A stretch of DNA of 64,000 nucleotides from JALZCH01 sp036387315. GTDB lineage: Bacteria > Acidobacteriota > Blastocatellia > Pyrinomonadales > Pyrinomonadaceae. Shown piece by piece: positions 7,873-15,315 of the stretch. A program made the position numbers and the translations under genes. Each line of letters starts with the position of its first letter. The stretch's first letter is position 1. The DNA lies in assembly GCA_036387315.1 (NCBI GenBank), contig DASVTY010000165.1, positions 1 through 64,000 of the forward strand, written 5' to 3'. The notes under the pieces are model-generated. The model was not told the origin of the DNA. It made no database searches and saw only the letters and a list, made by a program, of their open reading frames with translations.

Positions 7873-7888
7873 GTTTTAAAAAGGAAAT

Positions 7889-8194
7889 ATGGCTAAAACC
7901 AGCAAAATCGTCCGTAACGAGCAGCGCAAAAAAATGGTGACGAAACACGCCGCCAAACGCGCGACGCTGAAAGCGATTATTAATAATCCGAATTCTGCGG
8001 TGGAAGAAGTTGACAACGCGGTGATGCAGTTGCAAAAGCTGCCGCGCGACGCCAGCCCGATTCGGGTTCGCAACCGCTGCTCGCAAACCGGCAGACCGCG
8101 CGCATATCTGCGTAAATTCGGAATGTCGCGAATTGGTTTGCGCGAGCTTGCGCTCAAAGGACAAATTCCCGGAGTTGTTAAATCTAGTTGGTAA
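7889..8194 (+). CDS. rpsN: 30S ribosomal protein S14 (long, zinc-free type)
   Basis: S14 of the 30S head. At 101 residues with a single cysteine in RNRCSQTGRPRAYLRKFGMS, it is the longer form lacking the CxxC zinc ribbon. It ends GIPGVVKSSW-like (QIPGVVKSSW), typical of the family. The ATG lies 16 nt after rplE with aaaggaa ahead of it. Confidence 0.97.
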   Translation: MAKTSKIVRNEQRKKMVTKHAAKRATLKAIINNPNSAVEEVDNAVMQLQKLPRDASPIRVRNRCSQTGRPRAYLRKFGMSRIGLRELALKGQIPGVVKSSW

Positions 8195-8198
8195 TAAA

Positions 8199-8232
8199 TT
8201 AGTGGTTAGTTGTCAGTAACAGCAGTCAGTCT
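8199..8232. repeat. Degenerate half heptamer array (rpsN-rpsH spacer)
   Basis: Roughly 7-nt spaced units (ttagtgg, ttagttg, tcagtaa, cagcagt) follow the rpsN stop. I see no good complementary arm in the rest of the 88-nt spacer, only a weak tgttgctg. It may be a decayed element. Confidence 0.45.
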
Positions 8233-8282
8233 TTCGGGCTGAAACCTGTTGCTGGTCGCTTGCGACTTTAAAAGAGAAGAAA

Positions 8283-8675
8283 ATGACTGATCCAATCGCC
8301 GATATGCTCACGCGAATCCGCAACGCCGTTGCGGCAAAACACCAGCGCGTAGATATTCCGGCTTCAAAGTTAAAGTTGGAAATCGCCCGTATTTTGAAAG
8401 AAGAAGGTTATATCAATAACTATCTGATCAAAGGTGAGGGCGTCAAAAAATCCATTCGCATCTTTTTGCGTTACGACGCCAAAGGCGCGCCTTCGATTTC
8501 GCATCTTTCGCGCGTTTCCAGACCGGGACGCCGCGTTTTTAGAGGCGCAACTGAAATTCCGAAAGTTTTGGGCGGCTACGGCATCAACATCGTTTCGACT
8601 TCGCAAGGCTTAATGAGCGGCAAACGCGCTCGTCATGAAAACATCGGCGGCGAAGTTTTAGCGGAAATTTATTAG
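8283..8675 (+). CDS. rpsH: 30S ribosomal protein S8
   Basis: S8 binds the central 16S domain and represses the spc operon in E. coli. 130 residues. MTDPIADMLTRIRNA opens it, and TSQGLMSGKRARHENIGGEV closes it, both diagnostic. Good RBS-like aagagaagaaa lies just ahead. Confidence 0.98.
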   Translation: MTDPIADMLTRIRNAVAAKHQRVDIPASKLKLEIARILKEEGYINNYLIKGEGVKKSIRIFLRYDAKGAPSISHLSRVSRPGRRVFRGATEIPKVLGGYGINIVSTSQGLMSGKRARHENIGGEVLAEIY

Positions 8676-8752
8676 TGAGCAGTGAGCAGTGAGCGGTGAG
8701 CAGAGTAAATCTGTTTTACACCGCTCACTGCTCACTGCTCACTGCTCACTGA
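8676..8752. repeat. Heptamer inverted-repeat element, gtgagca subfamily (rpsH-rplF spacer)
   Basis: Left arm: gtgagca, gtgagca, gtgagcg, gtgagca. Right arm: caccgctcac followed by tgctcac repeats. The arms are almost perfectly complementary over about 24 bp. The loop (agagtaaatctgtttta) recurs nearly unchanged at 10614-10688. The element begins right after the rpsH stop and ends 6 nt before the rplF ATG, with no clear RBS between. Confidence 0.92.
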
Positions 8753-8757
8753 TTAAA

Positions 8758-9318
8758 ATGTCGAGAATTGGAAAAAAACCGATTACCTTGCCGAAAGGCG
8801 TTGACGTAAAAATCAACAACGGCGAGCTAGAAGTCAAAGGCGCCAAAGGAACGCTCCGAGCGCCGATTCCGGCTGGAATTCAGGCAAGAGTCGAAGACGG
8901 AACGCTCTTTCTTGAGCGCGAATCCGACGATCAAGCCGCATTTCACGGCTTGGCTCGCGCGCTGGCAAACAATGCTGTTGTCGGCGTGACCGACGGGTTT
9001 AAAAAAGAAATGGATTTGGTCGGCGTCGGATACAAAGCGGATGTACGAGGCAAAACAATCGCCTTTTCGCTCGGTTATTCGCATCCGATTGAATACGTTC
9101 TGCCCGAAGGCATCACTGCAACGGCTGAACGCGTCCCCACAAAAACCAGTATTGTGCAATATCAGTTGACTTTGACTTTAACCGGAATTGACAAGCAAAA
9201 GCTCGGTCAGGTGGCGGCTGAATTAAATCGTCTCCGCAAACCCGACGCTTACAAAGGCAAAGGCGTGCGCTATGCCGATAGAACTTATAAATTGAAACCC
9301 GGAAAAACCGGAAAATAA
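8758..9318 (+). CDS. rplF: 50S ribosomal protein L6
   Basis: L6, near the factor-binding site. 186 residues from MSRIGKKPITLPKGVDV. The upstream in-frame ATG at 8689 lies inside a heptamer repeat and is rejected. It carries VGVGYKADVRGKTIAFSLGY and the C-terminal NRLRKPDAYKGKGVRYADRT with KLKPGKTGK. Only gattaaa separates repeat and start codon. Confidence 0.97.
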   Translation: MSRIGKKPITLPKGVDVKINNGELEVKGAKGTLRAPIPAGIQARVEDGTLFLERESDDQAAFHGLARALANNAVVGVTDGFKKEMDLVGVGYKADVRGKTIAFSLGYSHPIEYVLPEGITATAERVPTKTSIVQYQLTLTLTGIDKQKLGQVAAELNRLRKPDAYKGKGVRYADRTYKLKPGKTGK

Positions 9319-9320
9319 TT

Positions 9321-9401
9321 ATTTGTTCGTTGTTCGTCGTTCGTTGTTCGTTGCAAAAAGCAATCTACGACGAACGACGAACAACGAGCGACGAACAAAT
9401 T
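9321..9401. repeat. Heptamer inverted-repeat element, gttcgtt subfamily (rplF-rplR spacer)
   Basis: The left arm is gttcgtt, gttcgtc, gttcgtt, gttcgtt. The right arm is aacgacg, aacaacg and agcgacg units. The loop gcaaaaagcaatctac is identical to that in the rpsS-rplV spacer, so the two are copies of one element rather than chance arrays. Confidence 0.92.
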
Positions 9402-9404
9402 AAA

Positions 9405-9818
9405 ATGAATCCGAGAAGAGCAGATTTAAGACGCGCCGTACACACGCGAATTCGCAAAAAAGTGCGCGGCTCGGCGGAACGCCCGAGGTTGGCGATTTTC
9501 CGCAGTTTGAATCACATTTACGCGCAGGTGATTGACGACGAAGCGGGAACAACTTTGATTTCGGCTTCGACGACCGAAAAAGATTTGCGCGGTACGACGG
9601 GCGGCAATTTGGAAGCCGCGCAGCGCGTCGGCAGAGCCGTCGCGGAACGCGCCATTGCCGCCGGAATCTCCAACGTCGTTTTTGATCGCGGCGGTTATGT
9701 TTATCACGGTCGCGTTAAGGCTTTGACCGATGCGGCGCGCGAAGCCGGTTTGAATAAAGGCGAAGCGGCAAACGATGACGCAGAGCCACAGGCAGCAGAG
9801 GGAAATAATGAAGAGTAA
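9405..9818 (+). CDS. rplR: 50S ribosomal protein L18
   Basis: L18 binds 5S rRNA. 137 residues from MNPRRADLRRAV. The open frame upstream to 9330 is repeat-derived and rejected. Family signatures: RLAIFRSLNHIYAQVIDDEA, VGRAVAERAIAAGISNVVFD, RGGYVYHGRVKALTDAAREA. A short acidic tail (NDDAEPQAAEGNNEE) exceeds the usual length of about 120 and overlaps the rpsE start by 11 nt. Confidence 0.96.
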   Translation: MNPRRADLRRAVHTRIRKKVRGSAERPRLAIFRSLNHIYAQVIDDEAGTTLISASTTEKDLRGTTGGNLEAAQRVGRAVAERAIAAGISNVVFDRGGYVYHGRVKALTDAAREAGLNKGEAANDDAEPQAAEGNNEE

Positions 9819-10311
9819 ATCAGCAGTTTCAGCGCAAGGCTTGAATTTAAAAGACCAGTTGATTTCGATCAACCGCGTGACGAAAGTCGTTAAAGGCGGT
9901 AAAAATATGTCGTTTGCGGCGCTGGTCGTCGTCGGCGACGAAGCCGGTCACGTCGGTTTCGGAACCGGAAAAGCGAAAGAAGTTCCGAACGCGATTAAAA
10001 AAGCGGTCGAAGCGGCGAAGAAAAATTTGATTCGCGTGCCGCTTATCAACGGCTCGCTTCCCCATCAGATGATCGGCGGCTACGGCGCAGGGAGAGTTTT
10101 GTTGAAACCCGCTTCGGAAGGAACGGGCGTGATTGCGGGCGGCGCGGTTCGCGCGATTATGCAGGTTTTGGGCGTTCATAACGTGCGCACCAAAATTCTC
10201 GGCTCCGACAATCCGCATAATGTAATTCGCGCCACATTCGACGGTCTCGAAAGAATGAAAGACCCAATTGAAGTCGCACGGATGCGCGGCAAACAAGTAC
10301 ACGAGCTTTAA
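9808..10311 (+). CDS. rpsE: 30S ribosomal protein S5
   Basis: S5, at the mRNA entry and important for accuracy. 167 residues from MKSKSAVSAQG, preceded by gagggaaat. The S5 N-terminal domain reads RVTKVVKGGKNMSFAALVVV, and GKAKEVPNAIKKAVEAAKKN and GGAVRAIMQVLGVHNVRTKI follow. It overlaps the end of rplR, implying coupled translation. Confidence 0.97.
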   Translation: MKSKSAVSAQGLNLKDQLISINRVTKVVKGGKNMSFAALVVVGDEAGHVGFGTGKAKEVPNAIKKAVEAAKKNLIRVPLINGSLPHQMIGGYGAGRVLLKPASEGTGVIAGGAVRAIMQVLGVHNVRTKILGSDNPHNVIRATFDGLERMKDPIEVARMRGKQVHEL

Positions 10312-10403
10312 TTACGAATTTCAAATTACGAATTACGAATTAGGGAATATTTTCTACAATTAATTCCGACATTCATAATTCGTAATTTGAAATTTGAAAT
10401 TGA
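10312..10403. repeat. Heptamer inverted-repeat element, attacga subfamily (rpsE-rpmD spacer)
   Basis: The left arm has attacga/atttcaa/attacga/attacga. The right arm has attcataattcgtaatttg and further aaatttg units. They pair around an AT-rich loop. The same unit appears in the coding repeat at 63183-63211. Confidence 0.85.
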
Positions 10404-10408
10404 TTAAG

Positions 10409-10612
10409 ATGGCTGAAAAAGAACAGCAAAACACGGGCGGAAAAATCAAGATTCAGTATTACCGCAGTTCAATCGGTTATCCGAAAACGCAGAAAGAGAC
10501 TGTGAAAAGTCTCGGAATTACCAAATTGAACCAGACTGTCGAACGGGTCGACACGCCCGCCATTCGCGGCGTCGTCGCCAAAGTTCCGCATTTATTGCGA
10601 ATCGTAGAATAA
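10409..10612 (+). CDS. rpmD: 50S ribosomal protein L30
   Basis: L30, a small large-subunit protein. 67 residues from MAEKEQQNTGG. The core is IQYYRSSIGYPKTQKETVKS, then LGITKLNQTVERVDTPAIRG and VAKVPHLLRIVE, a clear match. An upstream ATG at 10394 is within the repeat arm. The N-terminal dozen residues are a small extension. Confidence 0.96.
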   Translation: MAEKEQQNTGGKIKIQYYRSSIGYPKTQKETVKSLGITKLNQTVERVDTPAIRGVVAKVPHLLRIVE

Positions 10613-10613
10613 G

Positions 10614-10688
10614 TGAGCAATGAGCAGTGAGCAGTGAGCAGAGTAAATCTGTTTTTCACCGCTCACTGCTCACTGCTCACTGCTCACT
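10614..10688. repeat. Heptamer inverted-repeat element, gtgagca subfamily (rpmD-rplO spacer)
   Basis: Left arm gtgagca, atgagca, gtgagca, gtgagca. Right arm accgctc then repeated actgctc. The loop (agagtaaatctgttttt) is almost identical to the rpsH-rplF element. The rplO ATG follows after tttaaaa without an evident RBS. Confidence 0.92.
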
Positions 10689-10694
10689 TTAAAA

Positions 10695-11168
10695 ATGGCT
10701 TTATCATTAAATAATTTAAAGAAGCCCGCAGGCTCGACTCATAAAAAGAAAAGAGTCGGTCGCGGACCGGGTTCGGGTTTGGGAAAAACCTCTGGAAAAG
10801 GGCACAAAGGACAAAAGTCGCGGTCGGGTTATTCGCAAAAAATCGGTTTTGAAGGCGGACAAATGCCGCTTCACCGCCGATTGCCGAAACGCGGTTTTAC
10901 CAATATTTTCAAAAAGCAGTGGATTGAAATCACGCTGGCGAAAATCGAAGCGGCGTTTAATCCCGGAGAAGAAATTACGCCGGAAGTTTTGCACGAGCGC
11001 GGCTTAATCAAAAAAGCCAAACACGATTTGGTCGTTTTGGGCAACGGCGAATTAACCAAGGCTTTGAACATTTCTGCGCACCGCTTTACCAAAGCCGCGC
11101 GCGAAAAAATCGAAAAAGCCGGCGGTTCAATCACCGAAATTACCAAAGAAAAAGCTGTCGCAGCCTAA
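10695..11168 (+). CDS. rplO: 50S ribosomal protein L15
   Basis: L15, a late-assembly protein. 157 residues. MALSLNNLKKPAGSTHKKKR, then GRGPGSGLGKTSGKGHKGQK and GGQMPLHRRLPKRGFTNIF are classic L15. The C-terminal domain (KALNISAHRFTKAAREKIEK) is complete. secY follows, as in most bacteria. Confidence 0.97.
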   Translation: MALSLNNLKKPAGSTHKKKRVGRGPGSGLGKTSGKGHKGQKSRSGYSQKIGFEGGQMPLHRRLPKRGFTNIFKKQWIEITLAKIEAAFNPGEEITPEVLHERGLIKKAKHDLVVLGNGELTKALNISAHRFTKAAREKIEKAGGSITEITKEKAVAA

Positions 11169-11177
11169 ATTTCTGTT

Positions 11178-11281
11178 TTTTGTCCTTTGTCATTTGTCCT
11201 TTGTTTTTCTACAATCGAAGTTCTCGATTGAAAATAGTTTTTGCTTCGGCAAGAACTAAGGACAAGTCACAAAGGACAAAT
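11178..11281. repeat. Heptamer inverted-repeat element, ttgtcct subfamily (rplO-secY spacer)
   Basis: Left arm: ttgtcct, ttgtcat, ttgtcct. Right arm: aaggacaagtcacaaagga. Inside is a second small inverted repeat (tcgaagttctcga). The secY start follows 19 nt later behind agaggt, a usable RBS. Confidence 0.8.
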
Positions 11282-11300
11282 TTTATAATTAGAGGTCTTC

Positions 11301-12719
11301 ATGGAAAAGTTTATTGCCGCCGTCCAAAATATGTTCAAAGTCCCGGAATTGCGGAAACGCATTCTGTTTACGCTGGGACTGATTGCTGTTTATCGTTTAG
11401 GCGCGCATATCACCGCCCCCGGAATTAACAAAGAAGTGCTGGAACAGGTTTGGAGTCAGGTCAGCGGAACGCTGCTCGGCGTTTTGGACTTGTTTTCAGG
11501 CGGAAACTTTCGCACGATTTCGGTTTTCGCGCTCGGCGTTACGCCTTACATCACGGCTTCGATTATTTTGCAGCTCATGACCGTTATCTCGCCGCAGCTT
11601 AAAAAGGTGCAGGAAGAAGGCGAAATGGGACGGCAGAAAATCAATCAATGGACGCGTTATCTAACCGTCATTCTGTGTTCAATTCAAACGCTGTTTGTCG
11701 CGCAATGGCTCAGAAATAATCAGATTCTACCCGATTCGCCGTGGTACGTGGCTTCAACGGTGGTCACGCTCGTGACCGGAACAATCTTTGTGATGTGGCT
11801 CGGCGAGCAAATTACCGAGCGCGGAATCGGCAACGGAATTTCGCTCCTGATTTTCGTCGGAATCGTCATCGGTCTGCCGGGCGCGATCACTCAGGTTTCA
11901 GACCGCATCAAAACCGGCGACACCGTGCAAACGCTCGGCGTTATCTTTATGGTTGCCGTTATGGTCGCGTTGATTGCATTGATTGTCTATGTCGAATCGG
12001 CGCGCCGCAAAATTACGATTAATTACGCCCGGCGGCAAGTCGGGCGGCAAACCGTCGGCGGAACTCAATCGGTGCTGCCTTTGAAAATCAATATGAGCGG
12101 CGTTATTCCGGTGATTTTCGCATCTTCGGTTTTGGCTTTGCCGCAAACCGTTTTCACCGCGTTTCCGCCAGCGCAGGGCGATACGGATTCAGCCTGGGCG
12201 CGGGTTCACGGATTCTTTCAGCTATTTCACGGCGGCGATCCTTATTACGAATTCGTCTTTTTGGGCTTAATCGTTTTGTTTACGTTCTTTTACATCACGG
12301 TTATTTTTAACGTCGAAGACGTTTCCGACAATCTGCGCAAACACGGCGGTTACATTCCCGGCATTCGTCCGGGTGTCAATACGGCTGAATATCTCAATGG
12401 GGTTTTGACGAGATTAACAACCGTCGGCGCGATTTATCTGGCTTTTGTCGCCTTCGTTCCGCAGCTTTTGCTGAGCGGTTTGCAAGTCGGACGTTTGCCG
12501 TTTTTCGGTCCGGGCTTGGAAAACTTTTTAAGCGCGACGCCCGGTTTAAGCTGGATTCCGAGCGGATTAGGTTATCAATTCTTCTTCGGCGGAACGTCGC
12601 TGCTGATTCTCGTCGGAGTCGCAATGGACACCATCGCCCAAGTCGAAGCGCAGCTTGTCATGCGTAACTATGAAGGTTTCTTAGGCTCAGGTTCGAGATT
12701 GCGCGGACGCAGAAGTTAA
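11301..12719 (+). CDS. secY: Preprotein translocase subunit SecY
   Basis: The channel subunit of the Sec translocase, an inner-membrane protein with ten transmembrane helices. 472 residues, slightly longer than the E. coli protein (about 443). Features: FALGVTPYITASIILQLMTV in TM2, MGRQKINQWTRYLTVILCSI, the TERGIGNGISLLIFVGIV loop, KINMSGVIPVIFASSVLALP and NGVLTRLTTVGAIYLAFVAF. The C-terminus ends with NYEGFLGSGSRLRGRRS. Located between rplO and adk as usual. Confidence 0.97.
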   Translation: MEKFIAAVQNMFKVPELRKRILFTLGLIAVYRLGAHITAPGINKEVLEQVWSQVSGTLLGVLDLFSGGNFRTISVFALGVTPYITASIILQLMTVISPQLKKVQEEGEMGRQKINQWTRYLTVILCSIQTLFVAQWLRNNQILPDSPWYVASTVVTLVTGTIFVMWLGEQITERGIGNGISLLIFVGIVIGLPGAITQVSDRIKTGDTVQTLGVIFMVAVMVALIALIVYVESARRKITINYARRQVGRQTVGGTQSVLPLKINMSGVIPVIFASSVLALPQTVFTAFPPAQGDTDSAWARVHGFFQLFHGGDPYYEFVFLGLIVLFTFFYITVIFNVEDVSDNLRKHGGYIPGIRPGVNTAEYLNGVLTRLTTVGAIYLAFVAFVPQLLLSGLQVGRLPFFGPGLENFLSATPGLSWIPSGLGYQFFFGGTSLLILVGVAMDTIAQVEAQLVMRNYEGFLGSGSRLRGRRS

Positions 12720-12723
12720 AGTT

Positions 12724-12796
12724 GGTTCAAGGTTCAAAGTTCAAGGTTCAAAGTTAAAAAATAGCTTTGAACCTTGAACTTTGAACCTTGAACTCG
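12724..12796. repeat. Heptamer inverted-repeat element, gttcaag subfamily (secY-adk spacer)
   Basis: Left arm: gttcaag, gttcaaa, gttcaag, gttcaaa. Right arm: ctttgaa, ccttgaa, ctttgaa, ccttgaa. A near-perfect hairpin of about 28 bp with a 10-nt loop. The adk ATG follows with ggagtga as RBS. Confidence 0.92.
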
Positions 12797-12802
12797 GAGT
12801 GA

Positions 12803-13456
12803 ATGAATAAAATTATTCTTTTAATCGGCGCGCCCGGCGCAGGCAAGGGAACGCAAGCCAGATTATTACAGGAACGGCTCGGTATTCCGCAAATTTCGAC
12901 AGGCGATATTTTTCGCGCTTTGTCAAAAGCCGACACACCGCTGGCGCGTCTGGTTAAACCGATTCTCGCCGCCGGACAGCTTGTGCCGGATGAATTGACG
13001 ATTCGAGTTGTCGAAGAACGAACGTCGCAGGACGATTGTCGCAACGGTTATATTCTCGACGGTTTTCCGCGAACGACCGGACAAGCCGAAAAACTCGAAG
13101 AATTGGCGGCGGCGCAAAAGAAAACTTTGCAGGCAATTTTGCTTGACGTTGATTTTGACGTTTTGGAGAAGCGTCTGACGGGACGCCGAACTTGCCCCGA
13201 TTGCGGCGAGATTTACAATGTTTATTTTAAACCGCCGCAAAACGACAATAAATGCGATTTGCCGCCTTTTAGCGAATTAAAACAGCGCGATGACGACACC
13301 GAAGACAAAGTGCGCGCTCGTTTGGAAGTTTATCGCCGCGAAACTCAGCCACTGCTCGATTATTACGAGAAAACCGGGCGTTTGCAGCAGGTTGACGGAC
13401 TGCGCGAGACGGAATTGGTTTATACAGATTTGGAGCGTTTAATCAAAAACGATTAA
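12803..13456 (+). CDS. adk: Adenylate kinase
   Basis: Interconverts ATP, AMP and ADP. 217 residues, long-lid type. The P-loop GAPGAGKGT is at residues 9-17, STGDIFRA and DGFPRTTGQAEKLE bind AMP, and QRDDDTEDKVRARLEVY follows the lid. The lid has CPDCGEIYN and a third cysteine in NKCD, but the usual fourth ligand position reads LPPF instead of a Cys, so zinc binding is doubtful. The stop overlaps an ATG by one base. Confidence 0.97.
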   Translation: MNKIILLIGAPGAGKGTQARLLQERLGIPQISTGDIFRALSKADTPLARLVKPILAAGQLVPDELTIRVVEERTSQDDCRNGYILDGFPRTTGQAEKLEELAAAQKKTLQAILLDVDFDVLEKRLTGRRTCPDCGEIYNVYFKPPQNDNKCDLPPFSELKQRDDDTEDKVRARLEVYRRETQPLLDYYEKTGRLQQVDGLRETELVYTDLERLIKND

Positions 13457-13509
13457 TGAGCTTTATTGCAAAGGTCGAAAATTTTGGGCGACTTTTATTG
13501 GGAAAACAA

Positions 13510-14325
13510 ATGATTATCGGAAAATCGCGCAAAGAGTTGGATAAAATGCGAGCCGCAGGCGAGCTAATCGCTGAAGTGCGCGAGGCGATTCGCCGAATGG
13601 TTCAACCCGGCGTTTCGACTTTGGAATTAGATGAAGCGGCGGAAAAAATGATGCGCGACGCGGGCGCGATTCCCAGTTTTAAAGGCTACATGGGAACTTA
13701 CCCCGGTTCGATTTGCGCTTCGATTAACGAGGTCGTCGTTCACGGAATTCCGTCCGCCGAAACGATTTTAAAAGAAGGCGATATTTTTTCGGTTGATATG
13801 GCGCTAACGCTCGATGGTTTTGTCGGCGACACAGCCACAACAGTTCCGGTCGGGCAGGTTGACGAAGAAAAAGCGCAGCTTATTCGCGTCACGGAAGAAT
13901 GTTTGCGGCTCGCCATCGAGCAATGCCGCATTGGGCGTCACGTCGGCGACATCGGTTATGCAGTGCAGCAGCACGCCGAAAAATTCGGCTACGGAATCGT
14001 CAAAGGCTTTTGTGGTCACGGAATCGGCAGAAAAATGCACGAAGACCCGCAAATTCCGAATTACGGCAAACCGGGAACAAAAGAAAAAATTCGCATCGGT
14101 TATGTTTTCGCAATCGAGCCGATGATTAACGTCGGAACGGACGAAACCGAGATTCTGGCTGACGGCTGGACGGTTGTTACGAAAGACCGAAAGCCTTCAG
14201 CACATTGTGAACACACAGTTGCCGTAACCGAAGCCGGACCGGAAATTTTAACGTTGACGCGCGAGCAAAAAAATCAGTTAAACGAATCGAAACAACAAAC
14301 AGCGGAAGCCGCAACGGCAGCGTAA
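13510..14325 (+). CDS. map: Type I methionine aminopeptidase
   Basis: Removes initiator methionine from new proteins. About 271 residues. Metal ligands appear in DMALTLDGFVGDTATTVPVG (two Asp), CGHGIGRKMHEDPQIPNYG (His), FAIEPMIN (Glu) and SAHCEHTVAVT (Glu in the last motif). The conserved N-terminus MIIGKSRKELDKMRAAGELI supports the ATG at 13510, behind ttgggaaa. An alternative ATG at 13456 overlaps the adk stop (taATG) and would add 18 residues. The C-terminal 20 residues are Q/A-rich. Confidence 0.95.
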   Translation: MIIGKSRKELDKMRAAGELIAEVREAIRRMVQPGVSTLELDEAAEKMMRDAGAIPSFKGYMGTYPGSICASINEVVVHGIPSAETILKEGDIFSVDMALTLDGFVGDTATTVPVGQVDEEKAQLIRVTEECLRLAIEQCRIGRHVGDIGYAVQQHAEKFGYGIVKGFCGHGIGRKMHEDPQIPNYGKPGTKEKIRIGYVFAIEPMINVGTDETEILADGWTVVTKDRKPSAHCEHTVAVTEAGPEILTLTREQKNQLNESKQQTAEAATAA

Positions 14326-14335
14326 AGCCCGAAGG

Positions 14336-14365
14336 TTGACAAACAACCGCTGAAAATACGAAAAT
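14336..14365 (+). promoter_or_regulatory. Possible sigma-70 promoter before infA
   Basis: TTGACA at 14336-14341, then 18 nt, then GAAAAT at 14360-14365 (four of six -10 matches). It lies in the 82-nt map-infA spacer, which has no heptamer element, and could give infA and the alpha operon their own transcript. Inferred from sequence only. Confidence 0.35.
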
Positions 14366-14407
14366 ACTTATTTCGTCTTATCGGCGATTTTTTGACTGTA
14401 ATCAAGT

Positions 14408-14632
14408 ATGTCAAAAGAAGAAGCTATCGAAGTGATGGCGACGGTGCTGGAAACACTGCCGAACGCCATGTTCCGAGTCGCGCTTGAAGATAATAATCAG
14501 CACCAGGTTCTGGCGCATATTTCAGGCAAGATGCGGAAAAACTTCATTAAAATTTTGCCCGGCGACCGAGTTTTAGTCGAATTGTCGCCTTATGATTTAA
14601 GTCGCGGGCGAATTACGTATCGTTATAAATAA
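14408..14632 (+). CDS. infA: Translation initiation factor IF-1
   Basis: IF-1 binds the 30S A site during initiation. 74 residues, single S1-like OB fold: MSKEEAIEVMATVLETLPNA, MFRVALEDNNQHQVLAHISG, KMRKNFIKILPGDRVLVELS, PYDLSRGRITYRYK. Complete and typical. It is 17 nt from rpmJ, as in many bacteria. Confidence 0.98.
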   Translation: MSKEEAIEVMATVLETLPNAMFRVALEDNNQHQVLAHISGKMRKNFIKILPGDRVLVELSPYDLSRGRITYRYK

Positions 14633-14649
14633 ATTTTAAGGACAGAGCA

Positions 14650-14763
14650 ATGAAAGTACGTCCGTCGGTTAAAAAAATTTGCGATAACTGCAAAATCATT
14701 CATCGTAAAGGTATCGTGCGCGTAATTTGCACGAACCCGAAACATAAACAAAGACAAGGATAA
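14650..14763 (+). CDS. rpmJ: 50S ribosomal protein L36
   Basis: The smallest ribosomal protein, 37 residues. It starts MKVRPSVKKICDNCKIIHRK, and the C-terminal part reads GIVRVICTNPKHKQRQG. Cys11, Cys14, Cys27 and His32 form the zinc site, so this is the zinc-binding form. Preceded by aaggacagagca as RBS. Confidence 0.97.
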   Translation: MKVRPSVKKICDNCKIIHRKGIVRVICTNPKHKQRQG

Positions 14764-14767
14764 TCCG

Positions 14768-14838
14768 AACGATGAAGGCGGAACGCGGAACGATGAATAA
14801 AAACAAAATTCCGCATTCCGCGTTCATAATTCAGCATT
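14768..14838. repeat. Heptamer inverted-repeat element, gcggaac subfamily (rpmJ-rpsM spacer)
   Basis: Left arm: gatgaag, gcggaac, gcggaac, gatgaat. Right arm: attccgc, attccgc, gttcata, attcagc. The arms pair around aaaaacaaa. It fills most of the 82-nt spacer. Confidence 0.85.
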
Positions 14839-14845
14839 TAAGAAA

Positions 14846-15229
14846 ATGGCTCGTATAGCAGGAGTTGATTTACCGCCGCAAAAGAGAGCGCAGATCGGTT
14901 TGACGTATATTTACGGCATCGGCAAATCGCGCGCGACATCAATTTTAAATGAAGCTGAAATCAGCGTTGACTCGAAAATCCGCGATTTGAGCGAAGACGA
15001 GTTGACCAGAATTCGCACGATTATTGACCAGCAGGGCGAAGTCGAAGGCGATTTACGGAAACGCATCCAGCTCGACATCAAACGCTTAATGGACATCGGC
15101 TGCTATCGCGGCTTGCGTCACCGCCGCAGTCTGCCGGTGCGCGGGCAACGTACACACACTAACGCCCGCACCCGTAAAGGACCGCGCAGAATGACCGTCG
15201 CCAAGAAAAAAGCACCGGGCAAGAAATAA
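14846..15229 (+). CDS. rpsM: 30S ribosomal protein S13
   Basis: S13, in the head, contacts P-site tRNA and the 50S. 127 residues. MARIAGVDLPPQKRAQIGLT, YIYGIGKSRATSILNEA and YRGLRHRRSLPVRGQRTHTN with ARTRKGPRR are conserved. Lysine-rich end KKKAPGKK. First of rpsM-rpsK-rpsD-rpoA-rplQ. Confidence 0.98.
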   Translation: MARIAGVDLPPQKRAQIGLTYIYGIGKSRATSILNEAEISVDSKIRDLSEDELTRIRTIIDQQGEVEGDLRKRIQLDIKRLMDIGCYRGLRHRRSLPVRGQRTHTNARTRKGPRRMTVAKKKAPGKK

Positions 15230-15235
15230 TAATTA

Positions 15236-15311
15236 GTTCGTTGTTCGTCGTTCGTTGATCGTTGCAATAAAGCAATCTACAACGAACGACGAACAACGAA
15301 CAACGAACTAA
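15236..15311. repeat. Heptamer inverted-repeat element, gttcgtt subfamily (rpsM-rpsK spacer)
   Basis: Left arm gttcgtt, gttcgtc, gttcgtt, gatcgtt. Right arm aacgaac, gacgaac, aacgaac, aacgaac. The loop gcaataaagcaatctac differs by a single insertion from the loop at 3513 and 9321. Ends 4 nt before the rpsK ATG. Confidence 0.92.
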
Positions 15312-15315
15312 TTTA

